From NCBI RefSeq assembly GCF_016908375.1, contig NZ_JAFBDS010000009.1, positions 124,001 through 188,000 on the forward strand: DNA of 64,000 bases, read 5' to 3'. Within the stretch, counting starts at the first letter, position 1. The number at the start of each line of letters is the position of its first letter. The position numbers and the translations under genes were made by a program. Below, piece by piece: positions 53,248 to 61,373 of this stretch. Below the pieces are notes generated by a model. It saw only the letters and a list, made by a program, of their open reading frames with translations. It was not told the DNA's origin and did not search any database. The DNA comes from Amphibacillus cookii. Its GTDB lineage: Bacteria > Bacillota > Bacilli > Bacillales > Amphibacillaceae.

Positions 53248-53793
53248 TCACTGTAATTGCATGGTCGTTATACATGTATCGTCACCTTCAAAAGTTGAGA
53301 TTTCCTGCTGAACGCTTTTGCCATCCTTAGCTATGGTGACGTTAAAGGTTTCATCACGAGGTAACCATATATCGATAAAGCCATTCTCCATTGAAGTGAC
53401 CGTATCATTAACAATCACTTCTCCGTTTTGATCTTCAATAGATAGGTTAAATGTTTGATTGACAAGCTCACCTTGACAGCCTGTCAGGCTGTGCACGGCA
53501 CAGGGATGTGTTTCATCGTCATATGGGGCAATAGAAACAAAAAAGCTTTCTTCTGGTAATTGATAGACACGTTCATTATTATCTTGGTCATTAACAATAA
53601 GTTCATGTGATGTGATCGAGGCATCTAGATCATCATGACGACCTAAACTATAATCTGAGACCAGTTCCTTAATCTGTTCTGCTTCTAACACCTGCTCATC
53701 ATCTTTATCAAAAATAAATAAATAGACGCTACCGGCGATTAATAATACGACCAAAGATGTGAATATATAAAAATAATATTTTTTATTAGACAA
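53248..53793 (-). CDS. CueP-like metal-binding protein
   Basis: 181 residues from TTG 53793 (AAAGGAG upstream; the ATG at 53814 would include that site in its own coding part). One N-terminal membrane helix (about 7-27) anchors an extracytoplasmic domain with the CueP pattern: HPCAVHSLTGCQGE with two Cys and DTCITTMQL with the third near the C-terminus. CueP binds copper in the periplasm of Salmonella; Gram-positive relatives are membrane-tethered. Copper or other soft-metal handling is inferred. Confidence 0.78.
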   Translation of the reverse strand: MSNKKYYFYIFTSLVVLLIAGSVYLFIFDKDDEQVLEAEQIKELVSDYSLGRHDDLDASITSHELIVNDQDNNERVYQLPEESFFVSIAPYDDETHPCAVHSLTGCQGELVNQTFNLSIEDQNGEVIVNDTVTSMENGFIDIWLPRDETFNVTIAKDGKSVQQEISTFEGDDTCITTMQLQ

Positions 53794-54123
53794 TCTAACA
53801 CACTCTCCTTTCATAATGGATACATTTTACCATAATCTCGAATGCCGTTAGTAGCTTAAGAAGATTTGTCATTGAAATTTAATAGATTAGTCATCATTCG
53901 ACAACTTATGTCAACTCATAAAACGAACATTTAATAGTAAGCGAAGAACGAAAACGCCCGCTATTGATAGTTGAGTAAATCAAGACATTAGCGTCCGCTA
54001 TCACCACCTAATAGATTTACCGCTGTTCTTTATTTTGAGGTGGAGCTTTTACGGACGGTTATCTGTGATAAACCTATACGACCAGTAGTTGATGATTAGT
54101 CTTTCTCATAACAACCCTCAATT
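53794..54123. other. cueP-lysR gap
   Basis: 330 bp with no gene. Roughly half is repeat copy 11; the rest is AT-rich. Confidence 0.5.
53918..54072 (-). repeat. interspersed two-hairpin repeat, copy 11
   Basis: ATAAAACGAACATTTAATAG, GCCCGCTATTGATAG, TTGAGTAAATCAAGACATTA, GCGTCCGCTATCACCACC, then TTTTACGGACGGTTATCTGT and GATAAA. Both outer ends are intact; the second hairpin has drifted. Confidence 0.9.
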
Positions 54124-54990
54124 TTACACATTAAATAAGTCAAGAAATGATAGGACGATTGGTGAACAAGATGCAGCTTTTCTCCGAATCGCTGTCACTT
54201 GGGTAAATAGATCGGGTTCGTTAATTTGATAAGAAGTGATGTGATTAGACCAGTAAAGCTTAGCAATCGACTCAGGAACTAATGCGACCCCGAGCCCCGC
54301 TTCTGCCCACATCATTGACGTTCGTGCGTCATCATTAAGACACTTGATAACCGGTTCAAGCCCATGCTTTTGAAAGGCTGCTGTAATCACATGTTCCATT
54401 CTGCGATAATAAATAAGTGGTTGATCTTTTAATTGATCAATTGCGATCTTACCTTGATGTTGATCAGTTAAGTAATGATCGGTTGTCACTGCAAGCATCG
54501 GCTCTTCTTTTAAGCTATGACAAATGACATCATCAGCCTGAAATGGCGTGCGTACGATAGCTAAATCAATTTCGTCTTGACTTAGCTTTTCTAATAATTC
54601 GTATGTATTTCCTTCATGTATATCATAAGTAAGGTCAGGATATATACGATTAAAGGCTTGTAGCCTATCATGATACAAAGAAGCGCCAACTGATGAAATC
54701 GTTCCTAGCCTTAATGTACCTGATTGATTTTTTTGAAAATGATCAAGCTCATGAATCGTCATACGAGAAAGGGCAACAATGCTATTTGCCCGCTTGTACA
54801 GAATTTTCCCCGCCTCCGTTAAGTTTACCTTCCGTGCTCCTCGTTCAAACAACTGAACATGTAAGCTATCTTCTAATTGCTTCAATTGTACACTTAGCGG
54901 CGGTTGTGAGATACCAAGTTTTTTAGCTGCAGCAGATATAGTACCATTTTCTGCTACGGCAATAAAATATTGCAATTGTTTAATGTTCAT
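54124..54990 (-). CDS. LysR-type transcriptional regulator
   Basis: 288 residues: winged helix at 1-60 (QYFIAVAENGTISAAAKKLG, then ISQPPLSVQLKQLEDSLHVQ) and a periplasmic-binding-like effector domain (about 90-288). It is the last gene of the chromate transporter operon, overlapping it by 4 bp, so it probably controls that operon in response to an oxyanion or related ligand. A perfect palindrome lies upstream of the operon. Confidence 0.9.
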   Translation of the reverse strand: MNIKQLQYFIAVAENGTISAAAKKLGISQPPLSVQLKQLEDSLHVQLFERGARKVNLTEAGKILYKRANSIVALSRMTIHELDHFQKNQSGTLRLGTISSVGASLYHDRLQAFNRIYPDLTYDIHEGNTYELLEKLSQDEIDLAIVRTPFQADDVICHSLKEEPMLAVTTDHYLTDQHQGKIAIDQLKDQPLIYYRRMEHVITAAFQKHGLEPVIKCLNDDARTSMMWAEAGLGVALVPESIAKLYWSNHITSYQINEPDLFTQVTAIRRKAASCSPIVLSFLDLFNV

Positions 54991-55577
54991 AGTGCTACCT
55001 CGGCAAAATTAAATATAATACCGATAGCGGCAGCGAAAGCAATAAATATAACCGGATGCAGATTTTTAGTTAATCGAACATGATTAGAGAGATAAAACAA
55101 CACAATCGCTAGTATTAATGCTCGCCAATTAATTAAATCAATAAACGATCCGGTCATTTGAAATAAGTCAACATGAACTAAATCAATCATAACAACCGCA
55201 AAACCTGCTGCGGCAATAAGTGCTGTTGATGCTGGCCTTAAACCATAAAAAATGGCTTGAACGTACTGATTATCTTTGAATTTATTTAAAAATTGAGCAA
55301 CGATAACAATAATAATAACAGCTGGTGTGATCAAACCAAGTGAAGCGACAATTCCACCGGGAATACCAGCTGCCATATAGCCTGCATATGTCGACATATT
55401 AATGCCTATTGCCCCAGGCGTAGATTCAGAAATCGCAATCATATCAGCTAATTGTTCATAAGTAAACCAACTCGTTCGATCAGAGATATCGTATAAAAAG
55501 GGTAATGTCGCTAATCCGCCTCCGACAGCAAATAGACCCGCTTGAAAGAATTCATAATATAATTGCAAGTAGATCAT
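54987..55577 (-). CDS. short-chain chromate transporter subunit, C-terminal type
   Basis: 196 residues, five or six membrane helices, with the CHR signature FFQAGLFAVGGGLATLPFLY near 10-29 and ISESTPGAIGINMSTYAGY. Short CHR proteins come in pairs with opposite topology that form one transporter, as with YwrA/YwrB of B. subtilis. It overlaps both neighbours by 4 bp. Chromate export is the known function of some pairs; the natural substrate is open. Confidence 0.87.
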   Translation of the reverse strand: MIYLQLYYEFFQAGLFAVGGGLATLPFLYDISDRTSWFTYEQLADMIAISESTPGAIGINMSTYAGYMAAGIPGGIVASLGLITPAVIIIVIVAQFLNKFKDNQYVQAIFYGLRPASTALIAAAGFAVVMIDLVHVDLFQMTGSFIDLINWRALILAIVLFYLSNHVRLTKNLHPVIFIAFAAAIGIIFNFAEVAL

Positions 55578-56122
55578 TTTAATCGCTCACCTCTTTGCAT
55601 TTTTGTCAATAACCCGATAATACCTGCACCAATAACAAATAGAACAGGTGATAAACTTGTAAATATAGATAAAGAAAAAATAAGTAAAAAGATTAGTAAA
55701 CCAACCTTATCAACGATTGATTTTTTCCACAGCTTAATGACTGCATTAAGAATTAGCACATAGACGCTTACTCGGATACCAGCAAAAGCATTTTGTAACA
55801 CGATAGAATCTTCAAAATTATTCATAAACATGGCAATAATACTAATAATAAAAAGAGAAGGAAAAATGACACCAAAGGTTGCCACAACCCCACCTAATGT
55901 TCCTCGATATCTCTGACCAATAAATGTGGCTGTATTGACAGCTATAAGACCAGGAGTTGTTTGCCCAATCGCATAATAGTCCATTAATTCTTCTGTTGTT
56001 GTCCATTTTTTTATGTCCACAACCTCTCTTTGTAAGATTGGGAGCATCGCATAGCCACCACCAAATGTTAACCCACCTATACGAGCAAACGTTATAAAAA
56101 GTTCAAATAAATCTTTCAACAA
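55574..56122 (-). CDS. short-chain chromate transporter subunit, N-terminal type
   Basis: 182 residues, several membrane helices, with FARIGGLTFGGGYAMLPIL (near 11-29) and YAIGQTTPGLIAVNTATFIG. It is first in the operon and partner of the next gene. The TTG start has GGGGTGG close upstream. The regulator follows as third gene. Confidence 0.87.
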   Translation of the reverse strand: MLKDLFELFITFARIGGLTFGGGYAMLPILQREVVDIKKWTTTEELMDYYAIGQTTPGLIAVNTATFIGQRYRGTLGGVVATFGVIFPSLFIISIIAMFMNNFEDSIVLQNAFAGIRVSVYVLILNAVIKLWKKSIVDKVGLLIFLLIFSLSIFTSLSPVLFVIGAGIIGLLTKMQRGERLK

Positions 56123-56163
56123 ACCACCCCTTCAATATACTTTTTAAATATATTTCATTGATA

Positions 56164-56186
56164 AAGTATATTTTCTAAATATACTT
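56164..56186. promoter_or_regulatory. perfect palindrome upstream of the chromate operon (possible LysR operator)
   Basis: AAGTATATTT (56164-56173), TCT, AAATATACTT (56177-56186). A second half-site, AATATACTT (56134-56142) next to AAATATATTT, lies between it and the start codon, 12 bp from the first gene. Site spacing suits a dimer or tetramer regulator. Confidence 0.5.
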
Positions 56187-56263
56187 ATAATTTTATAGTG
56201 GGTTTAAGTGATTGTCAATCAAATAAAAAGGGATACGACAAGTTTTGTACAGTCACTATCATG

Positions 56264-56306
56264 TATTTTGAGGCGGGCGTTTTACGGACGCTTATCTGTA
56301 ATAAAT
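56264..56306 (-). repeat. interspersed repeat, copy 12 (partial)
   Basis: TATTTTGAGGCGGGCGTTTT, ACGGACGCTTATCTGTAATA, AATAG: the first-hairpin end of the family only. Confidence 0.78.
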
Positions 56307-56368
56307 AGATTTTATCTTAAAACAATAAGTCTCTTGAGCTCAAGGTCTACCTTAAACTTAAAAAGCAA

Positions 56369-56408
56369 TAAAAAAAGGCCGCTTAACATATAATTGTCAA
56401 ACGACCTT
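56369..56408 (-). terminator. terminator of the small toxin transcript
   Basis: On the minus strand AAGGTCG (56408-56402), a 20-base loop, CGGCCTT (56381-56375), then a run of T. It would give a toxin mRNA with a 3' untranslated region of about 130 nt. Confidence 0.6.
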
Positions 56409-56454
56409 ATGCAATAGCGTGCCATGTTAATAGTGATTATACCTTTTTTATCAT

Positions 56455-56506
56455 ACTCCTGTACTTAACGATCATGTTTCATTGATTCAGGAGCTTTTTA
56501 ATCCCC
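56455..56506 (+). terminator. plus-strand hairpin with T-run, possible end of an antisense antitoxin RNA
   Basis: CTCCTG (56457-56462) and CAGGAG (56488-56493), then CTTTTTAAT. It reads against the toxin gene and ends at its stop codon, the place where a convergent antisense RNA would terminate. No clear promoter for it is seen at 56310-56420. Confidence 0.4.
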
Positions 56507-56581
56507 CTTATCTTTATTTGATATAATAAAAACAAGGGTAGCAAAGCTAATCATGATGACTAAACATTCATAAACTGTCAT
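56498..56581 (-). CDS. 27-aa type I toxin, 'holin-like toxin' (TxpA/BsrG) family
   Basis: MTVYECLVIMISFATLVFII followed by SNKDKGD: a short membrane helix with a charged tail. The start MTVYE and helix are those of the Bacillus type I toxins TxpA, BsrG and the many genes called putative holin-like toxin. AAGGAAGGTGG lies 6 bp before ATG 56581. Such toxins depolarise or disrupt the membrane when the antisense RNA is lost. The mRNA has a long 3' region with a terminator, and a plus-strand terminator-like hairpin points at it, as in toxin/antisense pairs. Confidence 0.82.
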   Translation of the reverse strand: MTVYECLVIMISFATLVFIISNKDKGD

Positions 56582-56773
56582 GTCGGCCACCTTCCTTTCA
56601 AAAGGTATAACCGGCAAGTCATGTCTAAGCTATTGCTAGTACTAGTATAGTAAAATGAATAAATTTTGTGCACAATAAAAGACATGGTTTAAACGTTTTG
56701 TATGTTCAAACCATGTCCATATGTTTATTAATGTTAGTTGATTGAATAATTTTCGATCCCGTATCTAGCTTTA

Positions 56774-57214
56774 TCAAATATCTTCATCGTCAAAATCATT
56801 TAGATAAGGTTCAAATTCATCTGATGCTTCCATGCTATAATCATACTGTTTTAAACTCACCGGTTCGTCATCTTGATAATCTAATACTTCTGCCACATAG
56901 GGATGAAAAAACAATTCGTAAATACCGATAGCAACTGCTGAAAGAAAAGCCGCTGTTAATGGATCGCCACCAACGGTTAATAGATCAGCAAGTAAATAAA
57001 TAACGGCAAATGCGATAGCAAAATCAGCCAGCGCTGCTATTAAATTATTTGTTCGCTTCAAAATAACTAAATCTCCAATATAGTAAGCAATCAGGCTAAC
57101 CACATTAATAGCTAAAATGGATCCTACCGCCATACCATAACCAATTCCTAAAACTAAATATAAGAGAACAAATGACGCAATAAATTTGATCACGATTAAT
57201 TTAACATGTTCCAT
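56774..57214 (-). CDS. DUF2512 (YndM-like) membrane protein
   Basis: 146 residues with four membrane helices (about 5-110) and an acidic cytoplasmic tail rich in Asp, Glu and Tyr. KFIASFVLLYLVLG, YIGDLVILKRTNN and DFAIAFAVIYL are DUF2512 landmarks. Family function is unknown; YndM expression in Bacillus is stress- or spore-linked. GGAGGTG precedes the ATG. Confidence 0.78.
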   Translation of the reverse strand: MEHVKLIVIKFIASFVLLYLVLGIGYGMAVGSILAINVVSLIAYYIGDLVILKRTNNLIAALADFAIAFAVIYLLADLLTVGGDPLTAAFLSAVAIGIYELFFHPYVAEVLDYQDDEPVSLKQYDYSMEASDEFEPYLNDFDDEDI

Positions 57215-57349
57215 ACCAACACCTCCATGACTAGTATGTGATTTAATGCTTTATTTATACAAAAAGTTTATACTGCTTTGCAATTTAATGTATAAAATAG
57301 TCGCATTTATAAAAGAATAAAGCTTGAATAAACGATAAGGAGTGGTTTG

Positions 57350-57862
57350 ATGGGTATTATGCGTGGAAACCCAAAGAAAGATCCGTTACATTATGGAGAA
57401 GTATTTAGTATATGGTCCTTCCTATTAGCTGCAAAAGGAAACTATATTACTTATCAAACGTTGAGTAACCATACAGGTGATCAAGATTTGTACAAATTGT
57501 TAGAGGATCTTATGCGAGGTCTACAACAAGAAATTGAAAGTATTGAAGAAATTTTGAAAATTAACGGTGTTAGTTTGCCCCCTGCACCACCCGAACGCGC
57601 TTATGCTGATCTTGAAGACATCCCTAGTGGCGCTCGTTTTAATGATCCAGAAATTAGTGCGGCCATCTCCGCTAACATTGCTCAAGGTTTAATTAGTTGT
57701 AGTACCATCATGGGGCAATGTTTACGCGAAGACATCGCAACCCTTTTCGGTCAATTCCATATGAGTAAAGCGCAAATGGGTGCGAAAGTATTACGATTAA
57801 ATAAAGAAAAAGGTTGGATTGTGTTACCTCCTCTACACATTAAAGTACCTACACTCGATTAA
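57350..57862 (+). CDS. DUF3231 family protein
   Basis: 170 residues, mostly helical, with GNPKKDPLHYGEVFSIWSFL at the start and ANIAQGLISCSTIMGQCLRE in the second half, both like DUF3231. The family is related to the ferritin-like CotF/YraF group, which is linked to spores. AAGGAG lies 8-13 bp before ATG 57350; the TTG directly upstream is less likely. Role unknown. Confidence 0.75.
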   Translation: MGIMRGNPKKDPLHYGEVFSIWSFLLAAKGNYITYQTLSNHTGDQDLYKLLEDLMRGLQQEIESIEEILKINGVSLPPAPPERAYADLEDIPSGARFNDPEISAAISANIAQGLISCSTIMGQCLREDIATLFGQFHMSKAQMGAKVLRLNKEKGWIVLPPLHIKVPTLD

Positions 57863-57869
57863 CTAAAAA

Positions 57870-57903
57870 ACGAGTCAGTTAACAAATCTGACTCGTTTTT
57901 TTA
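57870..57903. terminator. bidirectional terminator between the DUF3231 gene and tenA
   Basis: ACGAGTCAG (57871-57879) and CTGACTCGT (57889-57897), followed by TTTTTT on the plus strand and preceded by AAAAA. Confidence 0.85.
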
Positions 57904-57918
57904 TCGATACATCATCTG

Positions 57919-58596
57919 TTAAATATTCAAATAATCGATGGGCCACTTTTCTAGTGTATACGCCATTTCCCAAAACAAGTATTCATATTGACTACTTATC
58001 ATAAAATGTTCTTTCATTCGATGACGATCAGCAGCTGATACATGTTCAGCAATCTCATCTAATCGATTAATTTGCTCCTCTACTAACTCTTTGAACCAGT
58101 CAGATCCATATGTTTTAATCCATTCTTGATAAATCGGTTCATTAGGTTGTTTACCTTTTAATTGTTCTCCTATTTCATAATAGAGCCAATAGCAAGGTAA
58201 GATAGCAGCAATTACATCACCTAGATGACCAAATTGTGCTGCACGATACATATGAGAACTATAAGCATACGCCGTAGGTGCAGGTTTAAATGCATTTTGT
58301 TCTTCTTCGGTAATCTTTAGTAATTTTGAAAAGGTACGATGTAAAGCCATCTCAGCTTCATAAGTGCCTTGGGCGTGAACAGCCATTCGATGTGTTACTT
58401 CTAAAGAATCTGCCATCGCCCCACCTAAAGACTGGACGCGTGCAAATGTGGATAGATAGTAAGAATCCTGCATCACGTAATACCGAAAGCGATCTAATGG
58501 TAAAGTTCCATCTCCAACACCTTGTACAAATGGATGATCAAAGCTAGCTTGCCAAATTGGATCGGCTTCCTGTCTAATTTTTTCAGAAAATTTCAT
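57919..58596 (-). CDS. tenA: thiaminase II / aminopyrimidine aminohydrolase
   Basis: TenA salvages thiamine breakdown products by hydrolysing aminomethyl-pyrimidine to HMP. 225 residues; the catalytic Cys is in AAILPCYWLYYEIG (near 134) and the helices YYVMQDSYYLSTFARV and FMISSQYEYLFWEMAY carry binding residues. The start at 58596 (MKFSEKIRQEADPIW) has GGGAGG upstream; the longer frame overlaps the attenuator. It is governed by a TPP riboswitch. Confidence 0.93.
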   Translation of the reverse strand: MKFSEKIRQEADPIWQASFDHPFVQGVGDGTLPLDRFRYYVMQDSYYLSTFARVQSLGGAMADSLEVTHRMAVHAQGTYEAEMALHRTFSKLLKITEEEQNAFKPAPTAYAYSSHMYRAAQFGHLGDVIAAILPCYWLYYEIGEQLKGKQPNEPIYQEWIKTYGSDWFKELVEEQINRLDEIAEHVSAADRHRMKEHFMISSQYEYLFWEMAYTLEKWPIDYLNI

Positions 58597-58620
58597 TCTC
58601 CCATTCCTCCCATAAATAGC

Positions 58621-58657
58621 AAAAACCACTTCCCCTACAAACGTAAGAAAAGTGGTG
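58621..58657 (-). terminator. riboswitch-controlled terminator of tenA
   Basis: On the minus strand CCACTTTTC (about 58655-58647) pairs with GGGGAAGTGG (58635-58626), followed by TTTTTGC. CCACTT could instead pair with the GGAAGTGG of the riboswitch P1 3' arm, giving the switch. Confidence 0.75.
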
Positions 58658-58686
58658 AATATAACAAGGATCAGAAAAGGTGACCC

Positions 58687-58782
58687 GCCACTTCCCTACG
58701 CTAGCCTAAACTAGATCAGGTTCCAAGGGTCTCGAAGCATTACTTCAATCTCAGTCACTACAAAGGTGACACCCCTAGTGGT
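58687..58782 (-). ncRNA. TPP riboswitch (THI element)
   Basis: Minus-strand landmarks in order: CACTAGGGGTG (P1/P2), the invariant CTGAGAT, GACCCTTGGAACCTGATCTA and GCTAGCGTAGGGAAGTGG. It controls tenA by transcription termination: TPP binding favours the downstream terminator. Confidence 0.96.
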
Positions 58783-58843
58783 AATTGCTTTATTAATTTT
58801 TTTACTATTTACACCATAACATGACGGCAATAAATGTCAAGTG

Positions 58844-60721
58844 CTATTTCATAACTTTCCAAACATCATTTGTGTAACTGATTGGGTCCTCTACTGGTAA
58901 ACCTTCAATCAATAAAGCTTGGTTATATAATATGTTGGTGTACGCTTCAACTTTATCTTGATCTGTTTCAAAAGCAGCTTTGACCGATTGGAAGATTTCA
59001 TGATTGGTATTAATTTCTAATACTTTATCTGCTTGAATACCTTGATTATCAGGCATCATATTTAAAACTTTCTCCATCTCAATTGAAATATCACCCTCAT
59101 TACTTAAACAAACAGGATGTGTTTTCAAGCGTTTAGATCGACGAACATCACTAACTTTATCTGATAAAATGGCTTTCATTTTATCAAAAATAGCTTGGTC
59201 TGTTTCTGAAACAGCTTGCTGTTCTTCTTTATCATCTTCTAAGCCTAGATCACCGCTAGATACAGATTTAAATGATTTGCCTTCATATTCAGCAAGCATT
59301 TTAATCGCAAATTCGTCAATATCATCTGTAAAATATAAAATTTCATACCCTTTATCTTTAACGATTTCTGTTTGTGGCAACCTTTCGATTCGAGCATTGG
59401 TTTCACCGGTAGCATAATAAATAAATGGTTGGTCTTCTTTCATTCGTTCTACATATTCTGCTAGCGTCACTAATTTTTCTTCGGTTGACGAATAAAAAAG
59501 TAATAGATCTTTCAATGTCTCTTTGTTTTGTCCAAAATCACTATAAACACCATATTTAAGCTGACGACCAAATGCCTGATAAAACTTCTCATACTTATCA
59601 CGTTCATTACGCAGCATTTTAGTTAGTTCTTGTTTAATCTTTTTAACAAGATTTTTTTCAATTAACTTTAATTGACGATCGTGTTGAAGCATCTCCCTAG
59701 AAATATTTAACGACAGATCTTCTGAATCAACTAAGCCCTTAACAAAGCTGAAATAATCAGGCAGCAATTCAGGGGCCTTATTCATAATTAAAACACCATT
59801 TGAATATAGTTCCAATCCTTTTTCGTATTCAGCAGAATAATAGTTGTAAGGAGCTGATTCAGGAATATATAAAATCGCCTGATACCTAACGTTACCGTCG
59901 ACACTCACATGAATATACTCTAGTGGTTGATCGAATCCATAATGCTTTTCATTATAAAATTGATGATAATCTTCATCAGTTAGTTCTGCTTTGTTCTTTT
60001 TCCAAATAGGAACCATACTATTAATCGTTTTATCTTCAATCACCGTTTCATAATCGTCTTCAGAACCTTCTTTAAGTTTTTGCTCTGACACTTCCATCTT
60101 TATTGGATAACGAATAAAATCAGAGTATTTTTTAACAATGGTTTGAAGCTGATGAGGATCAAGGAACTGATCAAAGTCGTCGTCATCATCTTCGCCTTGC
60201 TTAATGATTAATGTAATATCTGTACCGATCGTGTCTTTATCACATGGTTCAATACTATAGCCATCTGCACCTTCAGAATGCCATAAATAAGCCTGGCTAT
60301 CTCCCAGTGATTTTGATTTTACAAAGACTTCATCTGCTACCATAAAAGCGGCATAGAAGCCCACACCGAATTGTCCAATAATATCATGGCCATCTTTAAT
60401 TTCATTCTCATTTTTAAAAGCTAATGAACCACTTTTTGCAATAATACCTAAGTTGCTTTCTAATTCATCCTTCGTCATCCCTACACCTGTATCAGAAACC
60501 GTTAACTGACGCTTCTCTTTGTCCACGTCGATTCTTATGTAATAATCCGACTGATTAAATGTGATAGACTCATCGGTTAAAGCACGATAGTACATTTTAT
60601 CAATTGCGTCACTTGCGTTTGAAATTAATTCTCGCAAAAAAACTTCTCGTTTAGAATAAATTGAATTAATCATCATATCTAACAAACGCTTGGATTCTGC
60701 TTCAAATTGCTGTTTAGCCAT
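58844..60721 (-). CDS. htpG: molecular chaperone HtpG (Hsp90)
   Basis: 625 residues: N-terminal GHKL ATPase with [22 protein letters not shown] and [15 protein letters not shown], the middle domain with the ATPase-stimulating [10 protein letters not shown], and the C-terminal dimer domain. The ATP lid region and domain order are standard. An acidic stretch near 175-185 ([10 protein letters not shown]) fits a salt-adapted proteome. Its promoter region contains a CIRCE element, so HrcA control is expected. Confidence 0.97.
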   Translation of the reverse strand: MAKQQFEAESKRLLDMMINSIYSKREVFLRELISNASDAIDKMYYRALTDESITFNQSDYYIRIDVDKEKRQLTVSDTGVGMTKDELESNLGIIAKSGSLAFKNENEIKDGHDIIGQFGVGFYAAFMVADEVFVKSKSLGDSQAYLWHSEGADGYSIEPCDKDTIGTDITLIIKQGEDDDDDFDQFLDPHQLQTIVKKYSDFIRYPIKMEVSEQKLKEGSEDDYETVIEDKTINSMVPIWKKNKAELTDEDYHQFYNEKHYGFDQPLEYIHVSVDGNVRYQAILYIPESAPYNYYSAEYEKGLELYSNGVLIMNKAPELLPDYFSFVKGLVDSEDLSLNISREMLQHDRQLKLIEKNLVKKIKQELTKMLRNERDKYEKFYQAFGRQLKYGVYSDFGQNKETLKDLLLFYSSTEEKLVTLAEYVERMKEDQPFIYYATGETNARIERLPQTEIVKDKGYEILYFTDDIDEFAIKMLAEYEGKSFKSVSSGDLGLEDDKEEQQAVSETDQAIFDKMKAILSDKVSDVRRSKRLKTHPVCLSNEGDISIEMEKVLNMMPDNQGIQADKVLEINTNHEIFQSVKAAFETDQDKVEAYTNILYNQALLIEGLPVEDPISYTNDVWKVMK

Positions 60722-60751
60722 TTCAATCTCCCTTTCAAATAAAATATTGAA

Positions 60752-60778
60752 TTAGCACTTTAAAGCGTTGAGTGCTAA
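60752..60778. promoter_or_regulatory. CIRCE operator (HrcA) upstream of htpG
   Basis: Read on the minus strand: TTAGCACTC, 9 bp, AAGTGCTAA, differing from the consensus TTAGCACTC-N9-GAGTGCTAA at one base. It lies 31-57 bp before the htpG start. Confidence 0.9.
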
Positions 60779-60785
60779 CATATAT

Positions 60786-60814
60786 TTTTTAACATAGAAT
60801 AAGAGGCTTGTCAA
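60786..60814 (-). promoter_or_regulatory. sigma-A promoter of htpG
   Basis: TTGACA (60814-60809), 17 bp, TAAAAA (60791-60786) on the minus strand, with the CIRCE element at the start of transcription. Confidence 0.55.
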
Positions 60815-60851
60815 TGTCCAACACACTTAAAACACTAACCGTTCATTTAGC

Positions 60852-60890
60852 AAAAAAACATCATCTCCTGATTAAACAGGAGATGATGTT
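60852..60890 (-). terminator. terminator of the IDEAL-domain gene
   Basis: AACATCATCTCCTG (60857-60870) and CAGGAGATGATGTT (60877-60890), a perfect 14-bp stem followed on the minus strand by TTTTTT. Confidence 0.85.
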
Positions 60891-60898
60891 ATATATGA

Positions 60899-61261
60899 TT
60901 AATGATGTGAAGCTGTACAACCCAATTCATGATCTTTAGTTAATTCTGAATGCAGGTGTTTATATTGTTCAGATAATGCGTCAAACCATGCTTTGTCATT
61001 TGTTAACAAGGCAAGGTCGATCAATTGCTCTAGTTCTGCTATCGTATAACATGTAAAAGGTGTTTCTCTTTCAAGTTTGTCTAATTGTACTTGAATACTA
61101 TGACCAGCTAGCAAATGATTATCACTTGTTATGACACGAAGTTGTAACACTTGATTATTCCCCGTGTGCTTTTCAATATAACCACGAATGCGTTCACCTT
61201 TACTTGATTGCAATTTAACCCAGTCACCAATTTGCACTTGTTGCTTGTTTTGCGATCCCAT
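60899..61261 (-). CDS. IDEAL domain-containing protein
   Basis: 120 residues. The first half (QIGDWVKLQSSKGERIRGYI) looks like a small beta-barrel, and the C-terminal helical segment IAELEQLIDLALLTNDKAWF is an IDEAL domain, found in YpiB-type and ComK-associated proteins of Bacillaceae and thought to mediate protein binding. ATG start. Monocistronic with its own terminator; function unknown. Confidence 0.75.
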   Translation of the reverse strand: MGSQNKQQVQIGDWVKLQSSKGERIRGYIEKHTGNNQVLQLRVITSDNHLLAGHSIQVQLDKLERETPFTCYTIAELEQLIDLALLTNDKAWFDALSEQYKHLHSELTKDHELGCTASHH

Positions 61262-61373
61262 GCTTTGACACCACCTTTATTGTAAAATCGTCATGCCCTA
61301 TATAATTGACAGAATAATTCGAATCATCAATTAAAATAGTTAATAGTTATTTTATGCATAAAAAGGATTTATG

